Below, piece by piece: positions 50,594 through 60,387 of a DNA stretch of 64,000 bases. The stretch spans positions 1 through 64,000 of the forward strand of contig NZ_MCIG01000011.1 of the NCBI RefSeq assembly GCF_001705035.1, given 5' to 3'. Both the position numbers and the translations under genes were made by a program. The stretch's first letter is position 1, and the number at the start of each line of letters is the position of its first letter. The notes under the pieces were generated by a model, which ran no database searches, had not been told where the DNA came from, and saw nothing but the letters and a program-made list of their open reading frames with translations. The stretch is from Curtobacterium sp. UCD-KPL2560. Its GTDB lineage: Bacteria; Actinomycetota; Actinomycetes; Actinomycetales; Microbacteriaceae.

Positions 50594-50623
50594 TTGTCGA
50601 AGCAGGTGTCCGAGCAGTAGCGT
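50594..50623 (+). promoter_or_regulatory. Candidate cydABDC promoter
   Basis: TTGTCG (50594-50599) and TAGCGT (50618-50623) separated by 18 bp; about 100 nt upstream of the cydA ATG. Confidence 0.5.
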
Positions 50624-50723
50624 GGAGGTGTCCCAACGGAGTGTGACAGCAGAAGTTCCCCCTTCCACAGGAAGCAACTGACGTGCACGAACAGCGCGCG
50701 GCGGCCCGGCAAGGACACGCCGC

Positions 50724-52136
50724 ATGAACGACCTCCTCGATCCCCTCGTCCTGTCGCGGTGGCAGTTCGGTCTCACGACCATCTACCACTTCCTCTTCGT
50801 CCCGCTGACGATCGGCATGGCCCTCGTCGTGGCCGTGTTCCAGTCCGCGTGGGTCCGCACCGGCCGGCCGCACTACCTGCAGCTGACGCGGTTCTTCGGA
50901 CGGATCTTCCTCATCAACTTCGCGATGGGGGTGGTGACCGGCATCGTGCAGGAGTTCCAGTTCGGCATGAACTGGTCGAACTACTCCCGCTTCGTGGGCG
51001 ACGTGTTCGGCGCCCCGCTCGCGCTCGAGGGCATCCTCGCCTTCTTCTTCGAGGCGGCCTTCATCGGGGTGTGGATCTTCGGCTGGGACCGTCTGCCGAA
51101 GGCGCTGCACCTGGCGAGCATCTGGTGCGTCAGCGTGGGCACGATGCTGTCGGCGTACTTCATCCTCGCGGCGAACGCGTTCATGCAGCACCCGGTCGGC
51201 TTCGCGATCAACCACGCCAAGGGCCGGGCCGAGCTCACCGACATCTGGGCCGTGCTGACCAACAAGGTCGCCCTCGCGGCCTTCCCGCACACGCTCTTCG
51301 GCGCGTTCATGGTGGCCGCGTCGGTCATCGTGGCGGTCGCTGCCTACCACCTGGCGCGGAACCAGCACCTCGAGACGATGCTGCCGGCCCTGAAGTTCGG
51401 CATGTGGACCATGCTCGCGTCCGGGGCGCTCACCGTCCTGTCCGGCGACCAGCTCGGCCTGACGATGGTCGACACGCAGCCGATGAAGATGGCCGCGGCC
51501 GAGGCGCTCTACAACACCTCGACCGGCAAGGACGCGTCGTTCTCGATCTTCACGCTCGGGACGCCGGACGGGGTGCACGAGCTCTTCTCGATCCGCATCC
51601 CGTACCTGCTGTCGTTCCTGTCGACGCACACCTTCACGGGGACCGTCGAGGGCATCAACGACCTGCAGGGGCAGTACTCCACGGTCTACGGCCCGGGCGA
51701 CTACAAGCCGATCATCTGGGTGACCTACTGGTCCTTCCGCTGGATGATCGCCCTGGGGGTCGGTGCGGTGCTGGTGTCGGTCGTCGGGCTCTGGCTGACC
51801 CGCGGCGGTCGGCTGCCCGTCAAGCGCTGGATCTGGCGCGTGGCGACCTGGTCGGTCCCGCTGCCCATGGCCGCGATGATCATGGGCTGGGTCTTCACCG
51901 AGATGGGCCGGCAGCCGTGGCTGGTCTTCGGGCTGCTCCGGACGGCGGACGGCGTCTCGCCGAACGTCACCGGGCTCGAGGTCCTCATCTCGCTCGTGGT
52001 CTTCACGCTCATCTACGGCGCGCTCGCGGTCGTCGAGTTCCGACTGATCAAGAAGGTCGCGCAGGAGGGCCCAGCCGCCCCGGCGGAGGTCGACGAGGAG
52101 ACCGGCGAGGTCAAGCACGAAGTGACGGTCTACTAG
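50724..52136 (+). CDS. cydA: Cytochrome bd ubiquinol/menaquinol oxidase subunit I
   Basis: 470 residues, about nine helices. Haem b595 ligand His22 in LTTIYHFLFVPLTIG; His in NKVALAAFPHTLFGAFM for b558; GRQPW motif in TEMGRQPWLVFGLLRT. The Q loop is short, as in actinobacteria and firmicutes. It oxidises quinol and reduces O2 with high affinity. ATG 50724 follows AAGGA by 7-8 nt. The 274-bp gap upstream contains a terminator, palindrome and promoter. Confidence 0.97.
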   Translation: MNDLLDPLVLSRWQFGLTTIYHFLFVPLTIGMALVVAVFQSAWVRTGRPHYLQLTRFFGRIFLINFAMGVVTGIVQEFQFGMNWSNYSRFVGDVFGAPLALEGILAFFFEAAFIGVWIFGWDRLPKALHLASIWCVSVGTMLSAYFILAANAFMQHPVGFAINHAKGRAELTDIWAVLTNKVALAAFPHTLFGAFMVAASVIVAVAAYHLARNQHLETMLPALKFGMWTMLASGALTVLSGDQLGLTMVDTQPMKMAAAEALYNTSTGKDASFSIFTLGTPDGVHELFSIRIPYLLSFLSTHTFTGTVEGINDLQGQYSTVYGPGDYKPIIWVTYWSFRWMIALGVGAVLVSVVGLWLTRGGRLPVKRWIWRVATWSVPLPMAAMIMGWVFTEMGRQPWLVFGLLRTADGVSPNVTGLEVLISLVVFTLIYGALAVVEFRLIKKVAQEGPAAPAEVDEETGEVKHEVTVY

Positions 52137-52155
52137 TGATGGGAACCGTGTAGCC

Positions 52156-53160
52156 ATGGACCTGCCAGTGCTCTGGTTCGCGATCGTCGGCGTGTTCTTC
52201 GTCGGGTACTTCGTCCTCGACGGGTTCGACTTCGGCGTCGGGATGTCCCTGCCGTTCCTCGGCCGCGACGACACCGACCGCCGCGTCCTCATCAACACCA
52301 TCGGCCCGGTGTGGGACCTCAACGAGACATGGGTCATCGTCGCCGGGGCCTGCCTCTTCGCAGCCTTCCCGGAGTGGTACGCCACGATGTTCTCGGGGTT
52401 CTACCTGGCGCTGCTGCTCATCCTCGCGGCGCTCATCGCCCGCGGCGTCTCGTTCGAGTACCGCCACCAGGAGAAGCACCTCGCCTGGAAGCGCCGCTTC
52501 GACCTCATGATCGTGGTCGGCAGTGCGGTGCCGGCGTTCCTGTGGGGCGTCGCCTTCGGCAACGTCGTCCGCGGCATCCCGATGGATGCCGGGCACAACT
52601 ACACCGGGACGCTGTTCGACCTGCTGAACCCCTTCGCGCTCCTCGCCGGCCTGGCGACGCTGACGGTGTTCTTCACCCACGGCGTCGTGTTCGTCACGCT
52701 GAAGACCGAGGGCGAGATCCGGGAGCGGGCGAAGCGCCTGGCGACGCGTGCGGGCATCGTCACGATCCTCGTCGCGGCGGCGTTCCTGGTCGCGATGGCC
52801 GTCGTCCGCGCGACCCCGGCCAGTCTCGTCCTGTCCGTCGTCGCCGCCGTCGCACTCGTCCTCGCGGTGCTCTGCTCCGCGTGGGGCAAGGAAGGACGTG
52901 CGTTCGCGCTCATGGCCCTCACGATCGCGGCCGTCGTCCTGGCGATGTTCACGGCGGTCTTCCCCGACGTGATGCCCGCGTCGAACGACCCCGCGAACAG
53001 CCTCACGGTCGCGAACGCCAGCAGCGGGACCTACACGCTCACGGTGATGAGCTGGGTCGCACTCGTCTTCCTGCCGCTCGTGCTCGCCTACCAGGCGTGG
53101 ACGTACTGGGTGTTCCGCAAGCGGGTCTCCCGCACACACGTCGCGCAGGCCGCGCACTAG
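52156..53160 (+). CDS. cydB: Cytochrome bd oxidase subunit II
   Basis: 334 residues, eight or nine helices. N-terminal FVGYFVLDGFDFGVGMSLPFLG and VWDLNETWVIVAGACLFAAFPEWYA are classic CydB motifs. Starts 19 nt after cydA. Structural partner of CydA. Confidence 0.97.
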   Translation: MDLPVLWFAIVGVFFVGYFVLDGFDFGVGMSLPFLGRDDTDRRVLINTIGPVWDLNETWVIVAGACLFAAFPEWYATMFSGFYLALLLILAALIARGVSFEYRHQEKHLAWKRRFDLMIVVGSAVPAFLWGVAFGNVVRGIPMDAGHNYTGTLFDLLNPFALLAGLATLTVFFTHGVVFVTLKTEGEIRERAKRLATRAGIVTILVAAAFLVAMAVVRATPASLVLSVVAAVALVLAVLCSAWGKEGRAFALMALTIAAVVLAMFTAVFPDVMPASNDPANSLTVANASSGTYTLTVMSWVALVFLPLVLAYQAWTYWVFRKRVSRTHVAQAAH

Positions 53161-53173
53161 GACGGACACGACG

Positions 53174-54862
53174 ATGAAGCCCCTCGACCCGCGGCTCCTC
53201 CGGCTGTCCCGCACGGCGCGCGGCTTCCTCGTCGCGTCGGCCGCGACCGGGCTCGTCCGCACGGCGGCGACGATCGGCATCGCATGGGGGATCGCCGCCG
53301 CGGTCACCCTCGGGGTCGGCGCCGTCCGTGCCGGCGTGGTCCCCGCGGCACTGACCCCGACGCTCGCGCTGCTCGGTGCGGCCTTCGTCGTGCGGGCCGC
53401 AGCGGCGTGGGCGACCGACGACCTCGCGGCACGCGCCGGCGCCCGGGTGAAGAGCGAACTCCGCACCACGGTGCTCGAACGGGCGGCGGCGCGCGGACCG
53501 GCGTGGCTCGCCGGGCGCTCGACGGCGGGCTTCGCCACCACGCTCGGACCGGGGCTCGACGCGCTCGACGCGTACTTCGGCCGGTACCTGCCCCAGCTCG
53601 CGCTCACGGCGGTCGCGACGCCCGTGCTGCTCCTCGCGATCGGGGCCGCCGACCTGACGAGCGGCCTCGTGATCCTCCTCGCGATGCCGGTCATCCCGGT
53701 GTTCATGGTCCTCATCGGCCTGGCGACCCAGACGTTGCAGCGTCGGCAGTCGGACGCGCTCGCGCGGCTCGGTGCGACGTACACCGAGGCCGTCGAGGGA
53801 CTCGCGACCCTCAAGGTCTTCGGGCGGGCGCGACGCCAGGTCGGGCGCATCGGCACCGTGACCGACGAGTACCGCCGCGGCACGATGGGCGTCCTGCGGC
53901 TCTCCTTCGTCAGCGGCTTCGCCCTCGAGCTCGCCGCCAGCCTGTCGATCGCCCTCGTCGCCGTCTCGATCGGCGTGCGCCTGGTCGACGGGTCGCTCGG
54001 GCTCGGCGCCGCGATGTTCGTCCTCGTCCTCGCCCCGGAGGCGTTCGCCCCGATCCGACAGGTCGGCGCGGACTTCCACGCCGCCCAGGACGGCGTCGAG
54101 GCGTCCGGCGCCGTCCTCGACGTGCTCGACGACCGCGCCCCTTCCACCACGACCACCGACACCGACACCGACACTCACGCGGTCACCGCCATGGGCACGA
54201 CCGACCCCGTCGGCACCGACCTGGTGCTCGACGGCCTCACCGTCCGCCGTCCCGACGTCGTGGTCGGCCCGCTGCACCTGCGTGCCGCATCCGGCACGGT
54301 CGTCGCCCTCGCCGGCCCGAGCGGCGCGGGGAAGTCCACCCTCCTCGCCGCGATCCGCGGCGTCCTGCCGCACGAGGGCACCGTGCAGGTCCCCGGACCC
54401 GGCGGCACGCCGCGCGCCGCGCGGACCACCTGGGCCGACCAGCGCCCGCGTCTCGTGCGCGGGTCCGTCGGCGAGAACGTCGCCCTGCACACCGAGCCCG
54501 TCGACGCGGACGTGCGCCGCGCCCTGGCCGCCGTGGGGCTGGGACTCGACCCGCGCCTCCCGGTCGGTTCCGGCGGCACCGGCCTGTCCGGAGGACAGGC
54601 GCAGCGCGTCGCGGTCGCCCGCGCCCTGTACCGCGCCGACCGCACCCACACCCCGCTCGTCCTGCTCGACGAGCCGACCTCGGCGCTCGACGCCGAGGCG
54701 GAGCAGCAGGTCGTGCGCGCCGTGCGCGCGCTCGCCGACGGCGGCGCGGTCGTCGTCGTGGCCAGCCACCGCCCAGCCCTGCTCGCCGCGGCCGACGTCC
54801 GCGTCGACGTGCGACCCGACGGCTCGACGGCGGTCACCCGGCTCGCGCAGGTCGGCGCATGA
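53174..54862 (+). CDS. cydD: Heterodimeric ABC exporter subunit CydD
   Basis: 562 residues: membrane domain with six helices (about 15-310) then ATPase. Walker A GPSGAGKSTLLAAI, signature GLSGGQAQRVAVARAL, Walker B LVLLDEPTSALDAEAE, H loop ASHRPALL. With CydC it exports thiols (glutathione/cysteine in E. coli) or haem-related reductant needed to assemble cytochrome bd. Starts 13 nt after cydB and overlaps cydC by 4 nt. A Thr/Asp repeat (TTTDTDTDTH) lies between the membrane domain and the ATPase. Confidence 0.95.
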   Translation: MKPLDPRLLRLSRTARGFLVASAATGLVRTAATIGIAWGIAAAVTLGVGAVRAGVVPAALTPTLALLGAAFVVRAAAAWATDDLAARAGARVKSELRTTVLERAAARGPAWLAGRSTAGFATTLGPGLDALDAYFGRYLPQLALTAVATPVLLLAIGAADLTSGLVILLAMPVIPVFMVLIGLATQTLQRRQSDALARLGATYTEAVEGLATLKVFGRARRQVGRIGTVTDEYRRGTMGVLRLSFVSGFALELAASLSIALVAVSIGVRLVDGSLGLGAAMFVLVLAPEAFAPIRQVGADFHAAQDGVEASGAVLDVLDDRAPSTTTTDTDTDTHAVTAMGTTDPVGTDLVLDGLTVRRPDVVVGPLHLRAASGTVVALAGPSGAGKSTLLAAIRGVLPHEGTVQVPGPGGTPRAARTTWADQRPRLVRGSVGENVALHTEPVDADVRRALAAVGLGLDPRLPVGSGGTGLSGGQAQRVAVARALYRADRTHTPLVLLDEPTSALDAEAEQQVVRAVRALADGGAVVVVASHRPALLAAADVRVDVRPDGSTAVTRLAQVGA

Positions 54863-56568
54863 CCGCCACGACACGGCGGGCCGGCCGGGAGGCGCGACCC
54901 ACCTCCGTCCTGCGGCTCGCCCTGCCACGCGGGGCGGGTTGGACGCGCGCGCTGGTCGCCGGGACCCTCAGCGCGCTGTGCGCGGTCGCCTTGCTCGCGG
55001 CGAGCGGGTACCTCATCACCCGGGCGGCGGAGCACCCGCCGATCCTGTACCTGACGCTCGTCATGGTCGGCGTCCGCGCGTTCGCCCTCGGTCGGGCCGC
55101 GCTGCGGTACGTCGACCGGCTCGCCGGGCACGACGCGTCCTTCCGCCAGCTCGCGGTCGTCCGGACCGAGACCTACCGCCGGCTCGCGTCCGTGGCACCG
55201 GCCGGTCTCGGCCAGACCGGGCGCGGTGACCTGACCACGCGGCTCGTCACCGACACCGACCGCCTGCAGGACCTGCCCATCCGGGTGGTCGGCCCGCTGG
55301 TGTCCGCGGGCGTCGTGGCGCTCGCCTCGGTCGTCGCGGTCGCGCTCGTCTCGGTGCCCGCCGCGCTCGTGCTCGTCACCGCGCTCGTCGTCGCGGCCCT
55401 GGTCGGGTCGATAGTGACGCTCGCGGTCGCCCGCCGGTCGGACCGGGAGACCGCCGCGGAGCGCGGGCACGTCGCCGACCTCGTGCTCGACACCGTCCGC
55501 ACCCTCGACGTCTTCACCGCCTACGGCACCCTCGACGACCGTCTCGCACACGTGGCCGCGCTCGACGCCCGGGTCACCCGTGCGGTCCGACGCCGAGCCG
55601 CGGTCGAGTCCCTGGTCGGGGCGCTCGTCGGCCTGGTCGGCGGCGGTGCGGTGGTGGGGATCATCGCGGTCGGTGCCCCGGCCGTGGTGTCCGGTGCCCT
55701 CGACGGCCCGCTCTGGGCCCTCGCCGTGTTCGTCCCGCTCGCCCTGTTCGAGGTCGTCGGGGGTGTCCCGCTCGCGGTCCTCACGTACCGCCGGGTCCGG
55801 GCCGCGGCCGAGCGCGTCGAGCAGGTCGTGCCCGCCGAGCTGCCAGCCGGCATCGTGCCCGAGCCGGACGAGCCCGCAGACGCCCGGGACCTCGTCGTCG
55901 ACGGGCCCGTCACGGTCCGGGTGCGCGACCTCACCGTGCGCTGGCCCGGAACGTCCATGCCCGCGGTCGACGGGGTGTCGTTCGACCTGCTCCCCGGCGA
56001 GGTCGTCGTGCTCGAGGGGCCGAGCGGCGCGGGCAAGTCGACCCTCGTCGACGCGCTCGTCCGGTTCGTCGACCACGAGGGCTCGTACACGCTCGACGGC
56101 GTCGAGACGCGGACGATGCACCCCGACGCGGTCCGGGCCCGGGTCGGGCTGATCGAGCAGGACCCGTTCGTCTTCGACCAGACCGTCCGGCAGAACCTCC
56201 TGTTCGCCCGGGACACCGCGAGCGACGCCGAGCTGCTCGCGGTGCTCGACCGGGTGGGACTCGGGGAGTGGGCCGCGCGTCGTGGTGGTCTGGACGCGCC
56301 CGTGGGGGAGCGCGGTGGGCTCGTGTCCGGCGGACAGGCGCACCGGCTCGCCCTCGCGCGGGCGCTGCTGCACGCGTTCCCCGTGCTCGTGCTCGACGAG
56401 CCGACGGCCGACGTCGACCCGGACCTCGGCGACGCGGTCCTGTGCGACCTCGTCGGGGTCGCCCGTGCCGCCGGGCGCTCCGTGCTCGTGGTGTCGCACG
56501 TGCCGGTCGCGGCCGACCTCGTCGACCGCACGCTCCGGATGCGTGCGGGGCGGCTCGTCACGGCGTGA
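54859..56568 (+). CDS. cydC: Heterodimeric ABC exporter subunit CydC
   Basis: 569 residues: six-helix membrane domain with the LLAASGYLITRAAEHPPILYL start of CydC, then ATPase with Walker A GPSGAGKSTLVDAL, signature VSGGQAHRLALARALLHA, Walker B VLVLDEPTADVDPD. Starts ATG 54859 overlapping cydD. Its first codons include an arm of the dispersed palindrome (GGCCGGGAGGCGCG at 54881-54894, translated AGREAR). The operon order cydABDC is typical of actinobacteria. Confidence 0.95.
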   Translation: MTATTRRAGREARPTSVLRLALPRGAGWTRALVAGTLSALCAVALLAASGYLITRAAEHPPILYLTLVMVGVRAFALGRAALRYVDRLAGHDASFRQLAVVRTETYRRLASVAPAGLGQTGRGDLTTRLVTDTDRLQDLPIRVVGPLVSAGVVALASVVAVALVSVPAALVLVTALVVAALVGSIVTLAVARRSDRETAAERGHVADLVLDTVRTLDVFTAYGTLDDRLAHVAALDARVTRAVRRRAAVESLVGALVGLVGGGAVVGIIAVGAPAVVSGALDGPLWALAVFVPLALFEVVGGVPLAVLTYRRVRAAAERVEQVVPAELPAGIVPEPDEPADARDLVVDGPVTVRVRDLTVRWPGTSMPAVDGVSFDLLPGEVVVLEGPSGAGKSTLVDALVRFVDHEGSYTLDGVETRTMHPDAVRARVGLIEQDPFVFDQTVRQNLLFARDTASDAELLAVLDRVGLGEWAARRGGLDAPVGERGGLVSGGQAHRLALARALLHAFPVLVLDEPTADVDPDLGDAVLCDLVGVARAAGRSVLVVSHVPVAADLVDRTLRMRAGRLVTA

Positions 56569-56616
56569 GTGGATGGTTCGTGTCGGCCTGATCGTCCGGC
56601 CCGAGCGTGCGCGGTG

Positions 56617-56778
56617 GTGACCGGGCCGCCTGCCGGACGCGGGCGGGCCGACGGGGCCGGACCGGGCCTCCAGGCCCCGCGAGACCGGGCGGCGGGTCAC
56701 CGGAGCGACCCGTCGAGCGTGAGCGGGCCACCTGCCGGACGCAGGTGGTCCGACGGGGCCGGACCGGGCCTCCAGGCC
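56617..56778. repeat. Two ~60-bp direct repeats with a covarying hairpin
   Basis: Copies at 56617-56676 and 56719-56778, 102-bp period. The second half, GACGGGGCCGGACCGGGCCT and beyond, is identical. The first half folds as CCGCCTGC/GCGGGCGG in copy 1 and CCACCTGC/GCAGGTGG in copy 2; paired changes keep the stem. Confidence 0.8.
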
Positions 56779-56781
56779 TTG

Positions 56782-56787
56782 TACGCT
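56782..56787 (+). promoter_or_regulatory. -10 box of leuS (leaderless type)
   Basis: TACGCT ends 8 nt before GTG 56796; no Shine-Dalgarno in between. It directly follows the second 60-bp repeat. Confidence 0.5.
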
Positions 56788-56795
56788 GGGTGACC

Positions 56796-59357
56796 GTGAC
56801 CACCGAGCACCCCACCGAGCCCGCAGCCGTCGACCCGGACGCCTACGACTTCCGCCGAATCCAGGAGAAGTGGCAGCCCCGGTGGGAGGAGCTCGGGCTC
56901 TTCACGACCGACCTCGACGACACGCGACCCCGCAAGTACATCCTCGAGATGTTCCCGTACCCGTCCGGCGACCTGCACATGGGGCACGCCGAGAACTGGG
57001 CGCTCGGCGACTTCGTGGCGCGCTACTGGCGGCAGCAGGGCTTCAACGTCCTGCACCCGATCGGGTGGGACTCCTTCGGTCTGCCCGCCGAGAACGCCGC
57101 GATCAAGCGCGGCGTCGACCCGGCGGAGTGGACCTACGCGAACATCGAGCAGCAGAAGGCGTCCTTCAAGCGGTACGCGCCGTCCTTCGACTGGACGACC
57201 GAGATCCACACCTCGGACCCCGAGTACTACAAGTGGAACCAGTGGCTGTTCCTGAAGATGTACGAGAAGGGCCTGGCGTACCGGAAGGACAGCTGGGTCA
57301 ACTGGGACCCGGTGGACCAGACCGTGCTCGCGAACGAGCAGGTGCTGCCCGACGGCACGTCCGACCGCTCGGGTGCCGTCGTCGTCAAGAAGAAGCTGAC
57401 GCAGTGGTACTTCGCCATCACGAAGTACGCCGACCGGCTGCTCGACGACCTCAACCAGCTCGAGGGTCGCTGGCCGGCGAAGGTGATCGCGCAGCAGCGC
57501 AACTGGATCGGCCGGTCCGTCGGCGCCGACGTCGACTTCGTGATCGAGGGCCGCGACGAGCCCGTCACGGTGTTCACGACGCGTCCGGACACGATCCACG
57601 GCGTGACCTTCCTGGTCGTGGCACCGGACTCCGACCTCGCTGCGTCGCTCGTCGAGTCCGCTCCCGACGACGTCCGGGCCGCGTTCGACGACTACCTGAC
57701 GGCGACCCAGAAGACCTCCGAGATCGACCGGCAGAACGCCGACCGCCCGAAGACCGGCGTGCCGCTCGGCCGCTTCGCGATCCACCCGCTGACGGGGGAG
57801 CGCCTGCCGATCTGGGCCGCCGACTACGTGCTGGCCGACTACGGCCACGGCGCGGTCATGGCCGTCCCGGCGCACGACCAGCGCGACCTCGACTTCGCAC
57901 GGGCCTTCGACCTGCCCGTCCGCGTCGTGGTCGACACCAACGCCGCGGTGACGGGTGCGATCCCGGTCATCCCCGAGGGTGCGACGCTCGAGGACCTGCC
58001 CGCCCTCGACCCGGCGTCCACCGGCGAGGCGCTGACCGGTCAGGGCCGCATGATCAACTCCGGGCCGCTCGACGGCATGTCGAAGCAGCACGCGATCACC
58101 GCGGCGATCGCGCTCCTCGAGGAGCGCGGCACCGGTCGCGCCGCGAAGACCTACCGCCTGCGCGACTGGCTCATCTCGCGCCAGCGTTTCTGGGGCACCC
58201 CGATCCCGATCATCCACGGTGCGGACGGCAGCGAGCACCCGGTGCCGCTCGACCAACTGCCCGTGCGCCTGCCGTCCACCGAGGGGCTCGACCTCAAGCC
58301 GAAGGGCACCTCGCCGCTCGGTGGGGCCACCGACTGGGTGAACGTCCCGAACCCCGTCGACGGCACGCCCGCGACGCGCGACACCGACACGATGGACACG
58401 TTCGTCGACTCGTCGTGGTACTTCCTGCGCTTCCTGTCGGCGAACGACGACACCCAGGCGTTCGACCCGGAGGCGGCACGCCGCTGGGCCCCGGTCGACC
58501 AGTACATCGGCGGCATCGAGCACGCGATCCTGCACCTGCTGTACGCGCGTTTCGTCACGAAGGTCCTGTTCGACCTCGGGTACCTCGACTTCACCGAGCC
58601 GTTCTCGGCGCTGCTCAACCAGGGCATGGTGTTGTCCGGCGGCTCGAAGATGTCGAAGTCGAAGGGCGGTGTGTCGCTCGGCGACGAGCTCGACGCGAAC
58701 GGTGTCGACGCGATCCGCCTCGTCATGGGCTTCGCCGGACCGCCCGAGGACGACATCAACTGGGAGGACGTGTCGCCGTCGGCGTCCGCGCGCTTCCTGG
58801 CGCGCGCGTACCGTCTGGCGCTCGACGTGACCTCGTCGCCCGACGCCGTGTGGGCGGACGGGGACCGCGCCCTGCGCCAGGTGACGCACCGCTTCCTCGC
58901 CGACGCCCCCGGCATGATGGAGGCGTTCAAGTTCAACGTCGTGATCGCCCGTCTGATGGACCTGGTGAACGTCACCCGCAAGGCCATCGACAGCGGCCCC
59001 GGTGCCGGCGACCCCGCCGTGCGCGAGGCCGTCGAGACGGTCGCGCTGGCACTCGCCGTCTTCGCCCCGTACACGGGCGAGGAGATGTGGGAGAAGCTGG
59101 GCTACGAGGCCACCGTCGCCACGTACGGCTGGCGGAAGGCCGACCCGACGCTGCTCGTGCAGGACACCCTGACCGCGGTGGTCCAGGTGAACGGCAAGGT
59201 GCGCGACTCGTTCGAGGTGTCGAAGTCGATCGAGCCGGACGAGCTCGAGCTGCTCGCGCGGTCGTCGGCGAACGTGCAGCGGTACATCGGTGACCGGGAG
59301 ATCGTGAAGGTCATCGTGCGGGCGCCGAAGCTCGTGAACATCGCGATCAAGGGCTGA
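56796..59357 (+). CDS. leuS: Leucyl-tRNA synthetase
   Basis: 853-residue class I aminoacyl-tRNA synthetase charging tRNA-Leu. HIGH motif as HMGH (61-64) in [17 protein letters not shown], the CP1 editing domain ([19 protein letters not shown] and [15 protein letters not shown]), and KMSKS at 618-622. GTG 56796 is chosen as the start nearest the conserved N-terminus; GTG 56790 is possible. Bacterial type by length. Terminator follows. Confidence 0.97.
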   Translation: MTTEHPTEPAAVDPDAYDFRRIQEKWQPRWEELGLFTTDLDDTRPRKYILEMFPYPSGDLHMGHAENWALGDFVARYWRQQGFNVLHPIGWDSFGLPAENAAIKRGVDPAEWTYANIEQQKASFKRYAPSFDWTTEIHTSDPEYYKWNQWLFLKMYEKGLAYRKDSWVNWDPVDQTVLANEQVLPDGTSDRSGAVVVKKKLTQWYFAITKYADRLLDDLNQLEGRWPAKVIAQQRNWIGRSVGADVDFVIEGRDEPVTVFTTRPDTIHGVTFLVVAPDSDLAASLVESAPDDVRAAFDDYLTATQKTSEIDRQNADRPKTGVPLGRFAIHPLTGERLPIWAADYVLADYGHGAVMAVPAHDQRDLDFARAFDLPVRVVVDTNAAVTGAIPVIPEGATLEDLPALDPASTGEALTGQGRMINSGPLDGMSKQHAITAAIALLEERGTGRAAKTYRLRDWLISRQRFWGTPIPIIHGADGSEHPVPLDQLPVRLPSTEGLDLKPKGTSPLGGATDWVNVPNPVDGTPATRDTDTMDTFVDSSWYFLRFLSANDDTQAFDPEAARRWAPVDQYIGGIEHAILHLLYARFVTKVLFDLGYLDFTEPFSALLNQGMVLSGGSKMSKSKGGVSLGDELDANGVDAIRLVMGFAGPPEDDINWEDVSPSASARFLARAYRLALDVTSSPDAVWADGDRALRQVTHRFLADAPGMMEAFKFNVVIARLMDLVNVTRKAIDSGPGAGDPAVREAVETVALALAVFAPYTGEEMWEKLGYEATVATYGWRKADPTLLVQDTLTAVVQVNGKVRDSFEVSKSIEPDELELLARSSANVQRYIGDREIVKVIVRAPKLVNIAIKG

Positions 59358-59395
59358 TCGGCCGGGGCGGACCGTCCCGTCTGGCTGGTCGTCGC

Positions 59396-59423
59396 GAGGG
59401 TCCGGGCGTGTGCCCGGGCCCTC
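59396..59423 (+). terminator. Terminator after leuS
   Basis: GAGGGTCCGGGC (59396-59407) pairs with GCCCGGGCCCTC (59412-59423), one G-U pair, GTGT loop, followed by GGGTCGTTCTTGTC. Confidence 0.75.
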
Positions 59424-59440
59424 GGGTCGTTCTTGTCACG

Positions 59441-59512
59441 CGTGTCGTTCGTGTGGCGCGTGTCGTGCGTGTCGTTGGTGTCGCTCGTGTCGTGGGTGTC
59501 GCTCGCGTCGTT
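59441..59512. repeat. 9-bp tandem repeat (CGTGTCGTT-like), eight copies
   Basis: Eight consecutive 9-mers on the pattern SGYGTSGYK from 59441 to 59512, with a weaker copy just before. It sits in the leuS-comEA gap. Although open on both strands, it has the composition of a minisatellite. Confidence 0.85.
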
Positions 59513-59586
59513 CCTGCACAGGGGCGGTTGTGCGTCGCTCGTCCACAGGTGGGCCGGCTGAGCCCGTCGAGGACCTCCGGAGTTCG

Positions 59587-59592
59587 TAGCGT
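59587..59592 (+). promoter_or_regulatory. -10 box of comEA (leaderless type)
   Basis: TAGCGT ends 6 nt before ATG 59599 with no Shine-Dalgarno. Confidence 0.5.
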
Positions 59593-59598
59593 GCCGGC

Positions 59599-60387
59599 AT
59601 GAGCACGCCGACACCGGACGACCCGACGCCGAGCGCTTCCTGGTGGCACCGGTGGGCGCTCTCGCCCCGCGCCGCCGTGCTCACCGGCGCGGTGGTCGTC
59701 GCGGTGGCGCTCGTCGTCGTCGGCGTGGGCGCGATCGGTGGCCCGTCGAGCGAGGACGTGACCGTCACCGGGGCGGGGACGGCCCTGTCCGGTGCGGGCG
59801 GCGGAGCGCCAGCCGGCCGATCCGCTGCTGCCGACGGGGAGCCCGGGGCAGGCCGATCGTCGCCGCCGTCGCCGCCGTCGACGTCGCCGCCGTCGGGTGT
59901 CGCCGTGTACGTGCTCGGTGCGGTCGGACACGCCGGCGTCGTGCAGGTGCCCGCGGGCTCCCGCATCGAGACGGTGCTCGAGCGCGCCGGGGGACCCGCA
60001 GCCGACGCCGACCTGACCCGGCTCAACCTCGCGCGGCTCGCCGTCGACGGCGAACGGTTGTACGTCCCACGGGTCGGCGAGGACGTCGTGCCCGAGGCCC
60101 TGGCGCCGGACACGGGCGGTGGGGTAGGCAGCGGGACGGGTGGTGCGGGCGCGGGTGCTGCTGGTGGCGGGGCTGCTGGCACCTCCGGGCCGGACGCGGT
60201 CGTCGACCTCAACACCGCCGACCAGGCCGCACTCGAGACCCTGCCCGGGATCGGCCCGTCCCTCGCCGCACGGATCATCGCCTGGCGGACCGAGCACGGC
60301 CGGTTCTCGTCCGTCGAGGACCTCCTGGACGTCAGCGGGATCGGCGACGGACGGTTCGCGGAGCTGCGCGACCGGGTGCGGGTGTGA
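59599..60387 (+). CDS. comEA: Competence protein ComEA (DNA-binding, helix-hairpin-helix)
   Basis: 262 residues. One N-terminal membrane anchor (about 24-46), a Ser/Pro/Gly linker, an SLBB domain (VAVYVLGAVGHAGVVQVPAG, VPRVGED), a Gly/Ala linker, and a C-terminal (HhH)2 with VDLNTADQAALETLPGIGPS and SVEDLLDVSGIGDGRF. It binds incoming double-stranded DNA at the outer face of the membrane and hands it to ComEC. comEC GTG overlaps the stop. Confidence 0.95.
   Translation: MSTPTPDDPTPSASWWHRWALSPRAAVLTGAVVVAVALVVVGVGAIGGPSSEDVTVTGAGTALSGAGGGAPAGRSAAADGEPGAGRSSPPSPPSTSPPSGVAVYVLGAVGHAGVVQVPAGSRIETVLERAGGPAADADLTRLNLARLAVDGERLYVPRVGEDVVPEALAPDTGGGVGSGTGGAGAGAAGGGAAGTSGPDAVVDLNTADQAALETLPGIGPSLAARIIAWRTEHGRFSSVEDLLDVSGIGDGRFAELRDRVRV

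Noticed and set aside
59408-59602. Val/Arg/Ala-repeat open frame after leuS
   Set aside because: It is just the translation of the 9-bp minisatellite and runs into comEA in another frame.
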